Assembly (NCBI RefSeq): GCF_001839655.2
Contig: NZ_CP056087.1
Coordinates: forward strand, 3,224,001 to 3,288,000
Direction: 5' to 3'
Origin: Pseudomonas argentinensis
GTDB lineage: Bacteria > Pseudomonadota > Gammaproteobacteria > Pseudomonadales > Pseudomonadaceae
Length of the DNA stretch: 64,000 nt
Position 1 is the first letter of the stretch, and each line of letters begins with the position of its first letter. The notes beneath the pieces are model-generated. The model worked only from the letters and a program-made list of their open reading frames with translations. It was not told the DNA's origin and did no database searches. The position numbers and the translations under genes are program-made. This document shows, piece by piece, positions 21,487-31,111 of the stretch.

Positions 21487-22272
21487 ATGTCCTTCCCTTT
21501 GGAAATGGCCGTCGATCCCACGACGCTGCTGTTGCTCGCCCTGGTGGCCTTCATCGCCGGGTTCATCGACGCCATCGCCGGTGGCGGCGGCCTGCTGACC
21601 ATTCCCGCCCTGCTCACCACCGGCATGCCGCCGCACCTGGTACTGGGCACCAGCAAGCTGTGCGCGACCTTCGGTTCGGCAACCGCCGGCTACACCTTCT
21701 ACCGGCGCAAGCTGTTCAGCCCCGGCAAATGGAAGAACGCGATGGTCGCCACGGCAGTCGGCGCCATTGGTGGTGCGGTGCTGGTGCACTGGATGCCGGC
21801 CGAATGGATCAACAAGATGCTGCCGGTGGTGGTGTTCGCCTGCGGCCTCTACCTGCTGTTCGGCAAGACACCCGATGCGCCGCTGGACGCCGACCTGCCC
21901 ATCGCCACCCGGCGGCAATGGCCACAGGGCATCAGCCTGGGTTTCTATGATGGCGTGGCGGGGCCGGGAACCGGCGCGTTCTGGACGGTCAGCACCCTGC
22001 TCATGTACCCCCTGGACCTGGTGCGCGCCAGCGGCGTGGCACGCTCGATGAACTTCATCAGCAATGCCTGCGCCCTGGCGGTGTTCGTCGTCGCCGGTCA
22101 GGTGGCCTGGGTGGTGGGCCTGTGCATGGGCTTTTCGCTGATGGCCGGTGCCTTTCTCGGCGCGCGCACGGCGATTGGTGGCGGTTCGAAGTTCATCCGC
22201 CCGGTGTTCATTCTGGTGGTGCTGGGGCTGACCACGCGGCTAGTCTGGCAGCACTGGATCGGCGCCGCCTAG
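21487..22272 (+). CDS. TSUP-family permease (TauE/SafE)
   Basis: 261 aa with seven to eight membrane helices. The family hallmark repeats are visible: [23 protein letters not shown] in the first half and [24 protein letters not shown] in the second. TSUP proteins export or import sulfite, sulfonates or other organic anions across the inner membrane. No sulfur gene is adjacent, so the substrate is open. Its last 33 bases overlap the end of nudC on the opposite strand. Confidence 0.9.
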   Translation: MSFPLEMAVDPTTLLLLALVAFIAGFIDAIAGGGGLLTIPALLTTGMPPHLVLGTSKLCATFGSATAGYTFYRRKLFSPGKWKNAMVATAVGAIGGAVLVHWMPAEWINKMLPVVVFACGLYLLFGKTPDAPLDADLPIATRRQWPQGISLGFYDGVAGPGTGAFWTVSTLLMYPLDLVRASGVARSMNFISNACALAVFVVAGQVAWVVGLCMGFSLMAGAFLGARTAIGGGSKFIRPVFILVVLGLTTRLVWQHWIGAA

Positions 22273-23070
22273 GCGGCGTGCCACGTAGGCGTCGATCAGG
22301 TAACGGGCGATCGAGCGCGAAGCCGGCAATGGCGGCAATGCATGGATCGAGAACCAGCGGGCGTCCTCGATCTCCTCTTCCTGCATGACGATCTCGCCGC
22401 CGGCATAGTCGGCATGGAAGCCGAGCATCAGCGAGTGCGGGAACGGCCAGTTCTGGCTGCCCTGGTAGCGGATATTGCAGACTTCCACGCCCACTTCCTC
22501 GCGTACCTCGCGGACCACGCACTGCTCCACCGATTCGCCCGCTTCGACGAAACCGGCCAGGGTGCTGTACACCCCCGAGACGAAGCGCGGGGAACGGGCC
22601 AGCAGCACCTGGTCGCCGCGGGTGACCAGCACGATCATGCTTGGCGACAGCCGCGGATAGTGGCGCAGGTTGCACGCCGGGCACTGCATGGCACGCTCGC
22701 CGGGCACCTGCAGCATCGCCGTGGCGCAGCTGCCACAGAAGCGATTGTCGCTGGCCCAGGTACCGATCTGCGCCGCGAAGCCGAGCATCTGGAACAGTTC
22801 GGCGTCACCTTCGAGCATCACCTGGCGCAACGACTGCCACTGGCAGCCCGGCAGCTCGGCCTTGCCCTGCAATTCGAGCAGGTAGAGCGGCTCACCGCGA
22901 AAATGGCCGAGGCCATGCTCGGCGATCACCGGCAGCTCCTGCTGCTTCAGCCACTCGCGGGGAAACAGCAGGCCGTTGGCATCGCCGAGAAAATGCTGGC
23001 GATGGTGGGCCAGCACCAAACCGCCTGGCTGCTCACCATCGAGCAGCCCGGGTTGCCAATGCGCGGCCAT
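22240..23070 (-). CDS. nudC: NADH pyrophosphatase / NAD-cap hydrolase NudC
   Basis: 276 aa from the ATG at 23070. The four zinc cysteines are in FCGSC and CPACN. The Nudix box [24 protein letters not shown] is complete and is followed by the NudC-specific signature [10 protein letters not shown]. It hydrolyses NADH and removes NAD caps from RNA. The ATG overlaps the fimL stop (TGATG), so translation is coupled to fimL. Confidence 0.95.
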   Translation of the reverse strand: MAAHWQPGLLDGEQPGGLVLAHHRQHFLGDANGLLFPREWLKQQELPVIAEHGLGHFRGEPLYLLELQGKAELPGCQWQSLRQVMLEGDAELFQMLGFAAQIGTWASDNRFCGSCATAMLQVPGERAMQCPACNLRHYPRLSPSMIVLVTRGDQVLLARSPRFVSGVYSTLAGFVEAGESVEQCVVREVREEVGVEVCNIRYQGSQNWPFPHSLMLGFHADYAGGEIVMQEEEIEDARWFSIHALPPLPASRSIARYLIDAYVARRLGGADPVLPD

Positions 23071-24728
23071 CAGGCGGCCACCTCGTGGCCCAGGGCGCGC
23101 ACGCTCTCGGCTGCCAGGTCCAGCACGCTGGGCTGGGCCAGGCCGGTGTCGGCCTCCAGGTAGTACTCCAGGCTGCTCAGGGCATCGGCCAGCACTTCCA
23201 GGCGCGCCTCGGCGGGCATCTGGTCGGTATCGAGCATCTGCGTCTGGATGTAGTCGGCGCAGGCGCCCACCAGCGCCGCTGCGCGCTCCTGGCCGAGGAA
23301 CCACAGGCCTCCGCGCACGGCCTGCAGGCTGAACGGCACGTTGGACAGGTGCATGCGGTCGCCGGACGATTCCAGGTACGCGGTAATCGCTCGCTTGGCC
23401 AGGGCCAGGCCGGCACGGGCTTCGTCGAGCACCACGACGCGCGCCTCGAACAGCTGGTGCTGGGCGAAGGTGCACACCTCGGGTTCGACCCGCGGCGTGG
23501 CTACGCGCTCGCCACGCTCGAGGGTCGCCACCATGCCTTCGACGTAGAGTACGGCGTCTGCCAGGGCGATCAGCTGCTGCGACTCGACCGGCGCGCCCTC
23601 ACACCAGGCACTGACCGTTGGCAACTGGTTGGCCAGTGAATTGCCCGCCGAGCTCAGGCCGACCATTGCCAGGGTCTTGCTCAGCTTGCCGAGCAGCGCA
23701 TGCAGGCTGGTCAGGCCGTCTTCCTGCAGGGTGCCGCGCTCACCCAGGTCGAGCAGATCCTTGACGCTGGCCAGCTCCTCGCGAATCGCCGAGCTCAACG
23801 AGCGTATCACCGCCTTGCCGGGCCCGGCGAGGCGCTGGTATTCCTCTTCGAGCAGGTGATCGGTAAAGGGCAGCGCGGTGATGCCGAACAGCTCGCGCAC
23901 CTCGCTCGCCAGCGGGCCGCGCCCGGCGGACAGCGCCACCAGATACAGCAACTCCTTGAGCAGGCTGCGTGGCGGCTCGTAGGAGCCGTTGACCAGCATC
24001 TGCCGCAGTTCCCGGTCAATGCGTGAGAACAGTTGCTTGCGCGACTTGCGCGGCAGCAGCTGGCCATCGTTCAGCGCTTCCAGGGCGGCCGCGCCGAGCC
24101 AGCACAGGCGCCCCCGCGGCTCGTTGGCGAACAGCCCATCCAGGCGGCTCATGGCCCGGCCCATCAGCTTCATGCTGGCCGCCGGGTTCTGCTCGCGGAT
24201 ATAGCCCAGCAGGCCGACCTGGTACATCTGCCGCAAGCGGCGGCCTTCGCTCTCCTTGGCGGCGGCGTCCAGCGCCGGCGGCGCCATGCGCGGCCGGGCC
24301 TGGTCAAGGCGTACGCTGAAGAAGAAGCTCTCGGGCAACGGCGGCTGCTTGCACGCCTGGCGCAGGTCGTTGATCGCCGGCAGCAGCAGTTCGGGCATTT
24401 CCTGGCGGTGGGCATCCAGCCCTTCGAGGTAGCGGCGCAGCACATGCAGCGCATTGCTCAGCGCCGCCAGCTGCGCATCGCGCTCGTTGCCGACGCCGGC
24501 GGGGATGTCGGTGGCCTGGTCGAGCACTTCCTGGGCGAGCAATTCCGCGCCGGTCAGTTCGATCAGGTTGAGCGTGCCGCGCACCTGCTGCAGGTTATCG
24601 ACCGCCTGCTGCAACAGGGCGCCGTTATTGCGCTCGACGATAAACTGCTCGAGGCTCGCTTCGGCCTCTTCGATCGTGGCGAACAGTTCGTCGCGAACCA
24701 GCCCCAGTGACGATGCTCCAGAAACCAT
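23070..24728 (-). CDS. fimL: FimL, type IV pilus / twitching regulator related to the ChpA N terminus
   Basis: 552 aa, cytoplasmic and mostly helical. It resembles the N-terminal HPt-like region of the Pil-Chp chemotaxis kinase ([45 protein letters not shown]) but lacks a kinase domain. FimL in P. aeruginosa supports twitching and cAMP signalling through the Pil-Chp system. The position immediately upstream of nudC agrees with the P. aeruginosa order I recall. Confidence in the name rests on length, fold pattern and synteny. Confidence 0.87.
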   Translation of the reverse strand: MVSGASSLGLVRDELFATIEEAEASLEQFIVERNNGALLQQAVDNLQQVRGTLNLIELTGAELLAQEVLDQATDIPAGVGNERDAQLAALSNALHVLRRYLEGLDAHRQEMPELLLPAINDLRQACKQPPLPESFFFSVRLDQARPRMAPPALDAAAKESEGRRLRQMYQVGLLGYIREQNPAASMKLMGRAMSRLDGLFANEPRGRLCWLGAAALEALNDGQLLPRKSRKQLFSRIDRELRQMLVNGSYEPPRSLLKELLYLVALSAGRGPLASEVRELFGITALPFTDHLLEEEYQRLAGPGKAVIRSLSSAIREELASVKDLLDLGERGTLQEDGLTSLHALLGKLSKTLAMVGLSSAGNSLANQLPTVSAWCEGAPVESQQLIALADAVLYVEGMVATLERGERVATPRVEPEVCTFAQHQLFEARVVVLDEARAGLALAKRAITAYLESSGDRMHLSNVPFSLQAVRGGLWFLGQERAAALVGACADYIQTQMLDTDQMPAEARLEVLADALSSLEYYLEADTGLAQPSVLDLAAESVRALGHEVAA

Positions 24729-24766
24729 TCGCTAGTGTGCCTCCCGCACAGGTGATGAAACCGCGC

Positions 24767-25579
24767 TCAATCAGCGAACTCGGGATTCTGCTTGTTCATA
24801 TGGGCCATCATCGCCACGCGCAGGTCGGCCGACTGCAGCATGGCGGCGTTCCAGGTGGCGACGTATTCGAGGCCGTCGTCGACCCGGTGATCGCGCATGT
24901 AGCGAATCATTTCCTTGGTGCCACGCACGGCAACCGGCGATTTTGCGGCGATCGCCCGGGCAATGTCCATCACGCCGGCCAGCAATGTGTCGTGGGTCTC
25001 GAATACGCGGTTCACCAGGCCGATCTGCCGCGCTTCGGCGGCCTCGACGACGCGCCCGGTGTAGGCCAGCTCGCGCAGCATGCCATCGCCGATCAGGCGC
25101 GGCAGCCGCTGCAGGGTGCCGACATCGGCAGCCATGCCGATGTCGATTTCCTTGATGGCGAACTGCACGTCCGCGCTGCAATAGCGCATGTCGCACGCGC
25201 TGATCAGGTCGATCGCGCCGCCCAGGCAGTAGCCCTGGATGGCGGCCAGCACCGGCTTGCTGCACTGGTCGACGGCGTTGAAGGAGGCCTGCAGTTCGAC
25301 AATCTTGCGGCGCAGCCTTTGCGCATTGCGGCCGACATCCTTGCCCAGCTGGCTGCTGACCTGTGCCAGCAGGTTGAGGTCGATGCCGGAGGAAAAGTGC
25401 TTGCCGGCCCCGGAGAGCACCACCACGCGAACGTCGTCGCTTTCGTCGGCCCAGCGGAAGATATCGATGATTTCCGTCCAGAAGGCGGCGTTCATCGCAT
25501 TGATCTTGTCCGCCCGGTCAATCACCACATGGGCGATCTTGTCCTGTAATTCGACGCGAAAAGCCTGATAGTGCGGCAT
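24767..25579 (-). CDS. Enoyl-CoA hydratase/isomerase family protein
   Basis: 270 aa from the ATG at 25579 (MPHYQAFRVEL), placed seven bases after AGGATGAG. Crotonase fold: oxyanion-hole motifs SGAGKHFSSGIDL and IQGYCLGGAIDLISACDMRY, with the acidic catalytic region KEIDIGMAADVGTLQRLPRLIG. The DVG around the second catalytic position resembles delta3,5-delta2,4-dienoyl-CoA isomerases (ECH1-like) more than simple hydratases. It probably acts in degradation of unsaturated fatty acids. Confidence 0.9.
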   Translation of the reverse strand: MPHYQAFRVELQDKIAHVVIDRADKINAMNAAFWTEIIDIFRWADESDDVRVVVLSGAGKHFSSGIDLNLLAQVSSQLGKDVGRNAQRLRRKIVELQASFNAVDQCSKPVLAAIQGYCLGGAIDLISACDMRYCSADVQFAIKEIDIGMAADVGTLQRLPRLIGDGMLRELAYTGRVVEAAEARQIGLVNRVFETHDTLLAGVMDIARAIAAKSPVAVRGTKEMIRYMRDHRVDDGLEYVATWNAAMLQSADLRVAMMAHMNKQNPEFAD

Positions 25580-25720
25580 GCAACTCATCCTTCTGCTGGC
25601 GGCTCGAGCACCCCCGCCACGGCAGCAGGGGACGAACCGCGCAACTATAGCAAGCGGCGCCTGAAAGTCGATCACGCCGCGCGTGACGCAAGGCACGTCA
25701 CGCCATCGCCAGCGCCTGGC

Positions 25721-27979
25721 TCACTGCTCGATGATGCAGTCCACCGTGTAGTAACTGCCCTGCTCGCCCTCATGGCGCTGCAGGCCGTGGACATCGGCGT
25801 CGAAACCCGGGAAACGCTGCTCGAAGGCCTGGGCGAAGCGCAGGTAGTCGATGATCGAGCGGGTTTGCGCGGTGAAGCGCTCGCCCGGCATGATCAGCGG
25901 GATACCTGGCGGATACGGCACCAGCATCACCGCGGCGATACGCCCTTCGACGTCATCAACCAGCACCTCCTCCACCTCGCCGCGCACCAGCTGGTCGTAG
26001 GCATCGGCGGGCTTGAGGGCGATTTCCGGCAGCACGGTGTACATGCGCTTGAGGGACTTGGCGGTGGCGTTCTCGCGGTAGCAGTCGTGCAGCGCATCGC
26101 ACAGGTCGCGCAGGCCCATGCCCTGGTAGCGGAGCGCGCCTTCGCGGGCCACCGAGGGCAGCACCGAGCTCAGCGGCAGGTTGGCGTCGTAGCTGCGCTT
26201 GAACTCCAGCAGCTCGGTCAGCAGCGTGCTCCACTTGCCCTTGGTGATGCCCATGGAGAACAGCACCAGGAACGAGTACAGGCCGGTCTTCTCGACCACC
26301 AGACCACGCTCCCAGAGAAACTTGCTGACCACCGCGGCGGGAATGCCGCGCTCGTCGAGGCGGCCGCCGGCGGTCAGGCCGGGCATCACCAGGGTGACCT
26401 TGATCGGGTCGAGCAGCACGTAGTCTTCAGCGACGTCACCGAAACCATGCCAGTCGGCTTCGGGTTGCAGCAGCCAGTCCGGCGTCGACACGTCGTCGGT
26501 GCCCTCGGTCTGCGGCGGCTGCCAGATGCTGAACCACCAGTCCTCGCTGCTCAGGCTCTGCCCCAGGTTGGCCAGGGCACGGCGGAAGCTCAGGGCCTCG
26601 TCGAAGGTTTCCTGGATCAGCGAGCGCCCGGCCGGCCCTTCCATCATCGCCGAGGCCACATCCAGCGAGGCGATGATGCCGTACTGCGGCGAGGTGGAGA
26701 TGTGCATCATGAAGGCTTCGTTGAAGCGGTCGCGGTCGAGCTGGCGTACACCGCCATCCTGCACGTGGATCATCGACGCCTGGCTGAAGGCGGCGAGCAG
26801 CTTGTGGGTGGAATGGGTGGTGAACACCATGGGGCCGGCGGCCTCGCGGGTGGTGCCCATGCCGTAGCGGCCGGCATAGAACTCGTGGAACGCCGCGTAG
26901 GCGTACCAGGCCTCGTCGAAGTGCAGTACTTCGACCGAATCGCCCAGGGTGCGCTTGATCAGCTCGGCGTTGTAGCACAAGCCGTCGTAGGTCGAGTTGG
27001 TCACCACCGCCAGCTTGACCTTGGGCGCCCGCCCGCGGGCCAGCGGGCTGGCATCGATCTTGGCCTGGATCGACTCGCGGGTGAATTCACTCAGCGGAAT
27101 CGGCCCGATGATGCCCAGCTCGTTGCGTTCCGGCGACAGGTACAGGGGAATCGCGCCGGTCATGATGATCGCGTGGAGGATCGACTTGTGGCAGTTGCGG
27201 TCGACCAGCACCAGGTCGTCGCGGCCGACCATCGAGTGCCAGACGATCTTGTTGGCGGTCGAGGTGCCGTTGATCACGAAGTAGGTGTGGTCGGCGCCGA
27301 AGTTGCGCGCGGCGCGCTCCTCGGCAGCCGCCAGGGGGCCGGTGTGGTCGAGCAGCGAGCCGAGTTCGGGCACCGAGACCGACAGGTCGGAGCGCAGGGT
27401 ATTCTCACCGAAGAACTGGTGAAAGGCCTGCCCCACCGGGCTCTTGCGGTAGGCCACGCCGCCGCCGTGCCCCGGCGTGTGCCAGGAATAGTTGGACTGC
27501 GAGGTGTGCTGCACCAGCGCCTTGAAGAACGGCGGTAGCAGGCCGTCGAGGTAATTGCGCGCAGCGCGGGCCACCTGGCGGGCCAGAAACGGCACGGTGT
27601 CCTCGAACAGGTAGAGAATGCCGCGCAGCTGGTTGAGGTCGGCCATGGCTTCGGCCGGCGCGTTCTCGATGGTGACCTGCTCGCCGAGGGCGAAGATCGG
27701 CAGCTGCGGCGCGCGGCGCCGGGCGATGCGGATCAGCTCGACCATGTCCTGCAGCAGGTGGCGGTTCTCCCCGGCGCCTTCGGCGGCGACCAGGATGCAG
27801 GCCAGGCCGTGGTGGGTCGAGGCGACGATATGGCCTTCCGCCGAACTGGCGGTGGACAGAATGGTGAAACCGTCCTGTTCCAGCTCGGCGGCGATGGCCC
27901 GCACCCGCTCGCCGGCCACGGTATCGGCCTTGATGTCACGATGAACGATGAGTACCGGGAACTTGAGGTCTTTGTACAT
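25721..27979 (-). CDS. ldcA: Lysine/ornithine/arginine-type decarboxylase, probable LdcA
   Basis: 752 aa, PLP-dependent fold type I with the N-terminal wing domain of basic-amino-acid decarboxylases. Active-site features: SWHTPGHGGGVAYRKSP, INGTSTANKIVWHSM, the aspartate in LHFDEAWYAYAAFHEFY and the PLP lysine in TTHSTHKLLAAFSQ. In P. aeruginosa the enzyme at this locus makes cadaverine from lysine under ArgR control. The substrate is inferred from synteny and length. The gene is single and cytoplasmic. Confidence 0.9.
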   Translation of the reverse strand: MYKDLKFPVLIVHRDIKADTVAGERVRAIAAELEQDGFTILSTASSAEGHIVASTHHGLACILVAAEGAGENRHLLQDMVELIRIARRRAPQLPIFALGEQVTIENAPAEAMADLNQLRGILYLFEDTVPFLARQVARAARNYLDGLLPPFFKALVQHTSQSNYSWHTPGHGGGVAYRKSPVGQAFHQFFGENTLRSDLSVSVPELGSLLDHTGPLAAAEERAARNFGADHTYFVINGTSTANKIVWHSMVGRDDLVLVDRNCHKSILHAIIMTGAIPLYLSPERNELGIIGPIPLSEFTRESIQAKIDASPLARGRAPKVKLAVVTNSTYDGLCYNAELIKRTLGDSVEVLHFDEAWYAYAAFHEFYAGRYGMGTTREAAGPMVFTTHSTHKLLAAFSQASMIHVQDGGVRQLDRDRFNEAFMMHISTSPQYGIIASLDVASAMMEGPAGRSLIQETFDEALSFRRALANLGQSLSSEDWWFSIWQPPQTEGTDDVSTPDWLLQPEADWHGFGDVAEDYVLLDPIKVTLVMPGLTAGGRLDERGIPAAVVSKFLWERGLVVEKTGLYSFLVLFSMGITKGKWSTLLTELLEFKRSYDANLPLSSVLPSVAREGALRYQGMGLRDLCDALHDCYRENATAKSLKRMYTVLPEIALKPADAYDQLVRGEVEEVLVDDVEGRIAAVMLVPYPPGIPLIMPGERFTAQTRSIIDYLRFAQAFEQRFPGFDADVHGLQRHEGEQGSYYTVDCIIEQ

Positions 27980-28094
27980 CGGCTACACCTGAGGTCATGC
28001 GGGATGGCCCCGCTATACCCTCAGGGTAGAGACTCGCCGCAGAGGACGGAACCCCTCGCGCAGAGCGCTATACGAAAAGGTCGCAATTGCCCGC

Positions 28095-28847
28095 TCAGGA
28101 GGCCGTCGCACCCTGCTCCGCAGCTTCCATCTGCGCCCACAGGGCCGGTGCCCCGGCAGCCTTTTCGATCACCGCCAGGCGTGCGGCATGGGCAGCCAGC
28201 TCTTCGGCACTGGCGGCGAGCACCACGCCACGGGGCCGGTCGGCGGGCAGGCGACGAATCGGCGTGGCCTGCTGGCGACCACTGCCATCGCCCTCGGCGC
28301 CTTCGCCAGCCAGCGACAGGTTGGTCTGCCCACCGGTCATCGCCAGGTAGACGTCGGCGAGAATCTCCGAGTCGAGCAAGGCGCCGTGCAGCTCGCGGCC
28401 GGAGTTGTCGACGCCGTAGCGCTTGCACAGTGCATCGAGGCTGTTGCGCTGGCCCGGGTGACGCTCACGGGCCATCTGCAGGGTGTCGAGCACGTCGCAG
28501 TAGGACGAAATGTCCGCGCGCTCGTGCTGGCCGATCAGGGCGAATTCGTTGTTCAGGAAGCCGATGTCGAACGGCGCGTTGTGGATGATCAGCTGCGCGC
28601 CCTTGACGAATTCGTAGAACTCGTCGGCGACGTCCTTGAAGCGCGGCTTGTCCTTGAGATCCTCGTTGGTGATGCCGTGCACCGCGATGGCACCTTCGTC
28701 GATCTCGCGATCCGGCTGCAGGTAGATGTGGAAATGCCGCCCGGTCAGGCGCCGCCCCTCGACTTCCACGCAACCGATCTCGATGACCCGGTGGCCATCG
28801 TTTACCGGCATACCGGTGGTTTCAGTATCCAGTACGACTCTACGCAC
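28095..28847 (-). CDS. dnaQ: DNA polymerase III epsilon subunit (proofreading exonuclease)
   Basis: 250 aa. DEDDh exonuclease motifs: Exo[10 protein letters not shown], Exo[14 protein letters not shown], ExoIII with H and D in [16 protein letters not shown]. The C-terminal 60 residues form the linker and the helix that binds the alpha subunit. It proofreads during chromosomal replication. Its 5' end overlaps rnhA by 8 bases, the usual rnhA-dnaQ pairing, here in the same direction rather than divergent as in E. coli. Confidence 0.96.
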   Translation of the reverse strand: MRRVVLDTETTGMPVNDGHRVIEIGCVEVEGRRLTGRHFHIYLQPDREIDEGAIAVHGITNEDLKDKPRFKDVADEFYEFVKGAQLIIHNAPFDIGFLNNEFALIGQHERADISSYCDVLDTLQMARERHPGQRNSLDALCKRYGVDNSGRELHGALLDSEILADVYLAMTGGQTNLSLAGEGAEGDGSGRQQATPIRRLPADRPRGVVLAASAEELAAHAARLAVIEKAAGAPALWAQMEAAEQGATAS

Positions 28848-29292
28848 GCTTCATGCTCCTGATATCTTCGACGCCACGGTTGGCCAGTTGGTCGGCCCGC
28901 TCGTTGCCGGGGTGGCCGATATGGCCGCGCACCCATTCCCAGGTCACGTTGTGGCGGTTGACCTGCTCGTCCAGCTGTTGCCAGAGGTCGGCATTCTTCA
29001 CCGGTTCCTTGGCCGCGGTTTTCCAGCCGCGTTTCTTCCAGTTGGGCATCCATTCCTTGATGCCCTTCATGACGTACTGCGAATCGGTGACCAGGCGCAC
29101 GTTGCACGGACGCTTCAGCTCGGCCAGGCCGCGAATCGCGCCCATCAGCTCCATGCGGTTGTTGGTGGTCACGGCCTCGCCGCCCCACAATTCCTTCTCG
29201 ACACCCTGGAACACCAGCAATGCCCCCCAGCCACCGACGCCCGGATTGCCCTTGCAGGCACCGTCGGTGTAAAGCTCAACTTGATCGGACAT
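28840..29292 (-). CDS. rnhA: Ribonuclease HI
   Basis: 150 aa, standard length. The catalytic acidic residues are visible in [19 protein letters not shown] (D), [12 protein letters not shown] (E), [12 protein letters not shown] (D) and [11 protein letters not shown] (D). It degrades the RNA strand of RNA-DNA hybrids. It overlaps dnaQ, so the two form one transcript. Confidence 0.97.
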   Translation of the reverse strand: MSDQVELYTDGACKGNPGVGGWGALLVFQGVEKELWGGEAVTTNNRMELMGAIRGLAELKRPCNVRLVTDSQYVMKGIKEWMPNWKKRGWKTAAKEPVKNADLWQQLDEQVNRHNVTWEWVRGHIGHPGNERADQLANRGVEDIRSMKRA

Positions 29293-29336
29293 GCAGCGCC
29301 TTTATCTATGCTCTGATTTCGAGGTGCGGGGCCGGG

Positions 29337-30098
29337 TCAGGCGCCGTCACGGTCGCGACGGCTGAGCTTGGCCACCGGCATGGGCATCAGCTTGCCCATC
29401 GGCTCGCGACGGGACTGGCGCAGCGGGCGCAGGCCGACCACCAGCTTGCGCGCCACCAGTACGTAAAACCCGCCGCCCGGCGATTGCCAGGCGCCGCCCC
29501 AGCGCTCCAGGGAGGCCAGCCGAGCCTGCCAGGCCGCCGAAGCAAGCGGCGGACGATAACATCCGAAGCGTCGTTTCTCCAGCGCGAAGCCCAGCAGGTT
29601 GAGCCAGTCACCGAGGCGCCCCGGAGCGATGCAGCGGGCATCGTGCAACACGTCGTGGGCGAACAGGTGGCGCACGCCCCAGGCGCTCATCGGGTTGATA
29701 CCGACGATCAGCAGGTGCCCGCCGGGCCGCACGCTGCGCGCGGCCTCGCGCAACAAGCCATGGGGGGACTGGCTGAAATCCAGGCCATGCTGCAATACCA
29801 CCACGTCGGCCGCGTGCTCGACCAGCGGCCAGGACTGCTCCTCGCAGACGATTTCGACCCCGGCGAATGGCGCGCCCAGGCGCACGCTGCGCTGGATCTG
29901 TCGGGTTTCCAGGGAGGTTTCGGCGCAGGGGCCGTAATGCACCAGGTAGCCGCCGAAGAACCGAGCCAGCTCTTCGTCGAGCAGGCGCTGTTCCTGCTCG
30001 AGCAGCAGGCGGCCCAGGGGGCTGGTGAACCATTGCCGGGCCGCGCCGATCAGCTGCAGCCAGTCGGCATCGGCCTGGGCGAAAGGGTTGTCGGTCAT
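29337..30098 (-). CDS. Class I SAM-dependent methyltransferase-like protein
   Basis: 253 aa from the ATG at 30098 (MTDNPFAQADADWLQL). The methyltransferase fold is recognisable from VVVLQHGLDFSQSPHGLLREAARSVRPGGHLLIVGINP, but the glycine-rich SAM motif I region is degenerate. The C terminus is basic (RPLRQSRREPMGKLMPMPVAKLSRRDR). It sits between rnhA and the gloB promoter, as in other pseudomonads. The substrate is unknown. The short inverted-repeat element lies in its upstream region. Confidence 0.82.
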   Translation of the reverse strand: MTDNPFAQADADWLQLIGAARQWFTSPLGRLLLEQEQRLLDEELARFFGGYLVHYGPCAETSLETRQIQRSVRLGAPFAGVEIVCEEQSWPLVEHAADVVVLQHGLDFSQSPHGLLREAARSVRPGGHLLIVGINPMSAWGVRHLFAHDVLHDARCIAPGRLGDWLNLLGFALEKRRFGCYRPPLASAAWQARLASLERWGGAWQSPGGGFYVLVARKLVVGLRPLRQSRREPMGKLMPMPVAKLSRRDRDGA

Positions 30099-30149
30099 GG
30101 ACGCGTGCTCATGGAAAGTACCTGCATAGCCATCTCTAACAATGACACC

Positions 30150-30203
30150 TGGGGTCTGACGACGTTTCACGCACGGCTCGCGTTGAAACCTCAACAGCCC
30201 CTA
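30150..30203. mobile_element. Deletion derivative of the 192-bp inverted-repeat element
   Basis: 54 bases consisting of the two ends of the element at 12112-12303 joined with the middle missing: GGGTCTGACGACGTTTCACGC on the left and GCGTTGAAACCTCAACAGCC on the right. It can fold into one hairpin with a GCACGGCTC loop. It lies between the divergent methyltransferase and gloB genes, three to six bases from the first possible gloB ATG. Confidence 0.65.
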
Positions 30204-30238
30204 AGATGCACCTTTGTCCCCAGCTTGGCGACCACCTG

Positions 30239-31012
30239 ATGATCAAGATCGAAGCCCTCAGCGCATTCTCCGACAACTACATCTGGCTGCTGCAGGATGC
30301 GCAGCACAAGCGTGTCGTGGTGGTCGACCCTGGCGACGCGGCACCCGTGCAGGCCTGGCTGCAGCAACAGGGCGACTGGACCCTGAGCGATATCCTGATC
30401 ACCCATCACCACAACGATCACGTCGGCGGCGTCGAACAGCTGCGCCGCGAAACCGGAGCGCGGGTCTACGGCCCGGCCAGCGAGAACATCCCGGGCCGCG
30501 ACCAGGCGCTGATTGATGGCGACCGTATTGAAGTGCTGGGCCTGGCCCTGCAGGTTTTCGCGGTACCTGGCCACACCCTGGGCCATATCGCCTTCCATCA
30601 ACCCGAGCAACACTGGTTGTTCTGCGGTGACACCCTGTTCGCTGCCGGCTGCGGTCGCCTGTTCGAGGGCACGCCCCTGCAGATGCACCAGTCGTTGCAG
30701 CGCCTGGCCGAACTGCCGGACGACACGCTCATCTATTGTGCCCATGAATACACCCTGAGCAACCTGCGCTTCGCCAGGGCCGTCGAGCCGGGCAACCTGC
30801 AGATCGCCGAGCGCTTGGCACAGGTCGAGGCGTGGCGTCAGCACGGGCAGATCAGCCTGCCGTCCAAGCTGAAGCTCGAACGGGCCACCAACCCGTTTTT
30901 GCGCGCCGCCGAAACATCGGTTAAAGAAATGGTAGCCAGCCGGGAAGGACGCGCCATGGCCAGCGAAAGCGAGGTTTTTGCCGCGCTGCGGGCCTGGAAG
31001 GATCGCTTCTGA
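30239..31012 (+). CDS. gloB: Hydroxyacylglutathione hydrolase (glyoxalase II)
   Basis: 257 aa from the ATG at 30239 ([10 protein letters not shown]). An ATG at 30206 adds 11 residues that abut the mobile element. The metallo-hydrolase motif THHHNDH is at residues 55-61, followed by the ligands [28 protein letters not shown] and [10 protein letters not shown]. It hydrolyses S-lactoylglutathione, the second step of methylglyoxal detoxification. Confidence 0.95.
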   Translation: MIKIEALSAFSDNYIWLLQDAQHKRVVVVDPGDAAPVQAWLQQQGDWTLSDILITHHHNDHVGGVEQLRRETGARVYGPASENIPGRDQALIDGDRIEVLGLALQVFAVPGHTLGHIAFHQPEQHWLFCGDTLFAAGCGRLFEGTPLQMHQSLQRLAELPDDTLIYCAHEYTLSNLRFARAVEPGNLQIAERLAQVEAWRQHGQISLPSKLKLERATNPFLRAAETSVKEMVASREGRAMASESEVFAALRAWKDRF

Positions 31013-31036
31013 AGCGCCGACTGGCCCGCAAAATCC

Positions 31037-31095
31037 TGGTCAAAACTTGACCACCCCTGGATCGGTTTCTAGAATCCCACGACTTTCGATCCAGG
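31037..31095 (+). promoter_or_regulatory. Sigma-70 promoter of mltD with two nested palindromes
   Basis: TTGACC (31047-31052), a 17-bp spacer and TAGAAT (31070-31075) make a near-consensus promoter 37 bases before mltD. A perfect inverted repeat TGGTCAA-AAC-TTGACCA (31037-31053) covers the -35 box. A second one, CCTGGATCG (31056-31064) with CGATCCAGG (31087-31095), brackets the -10 box. Either could be an operator. Confidence 0.7.
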
Positions 31096-31111
31096 ACACC
31101 CCCCATAACCA

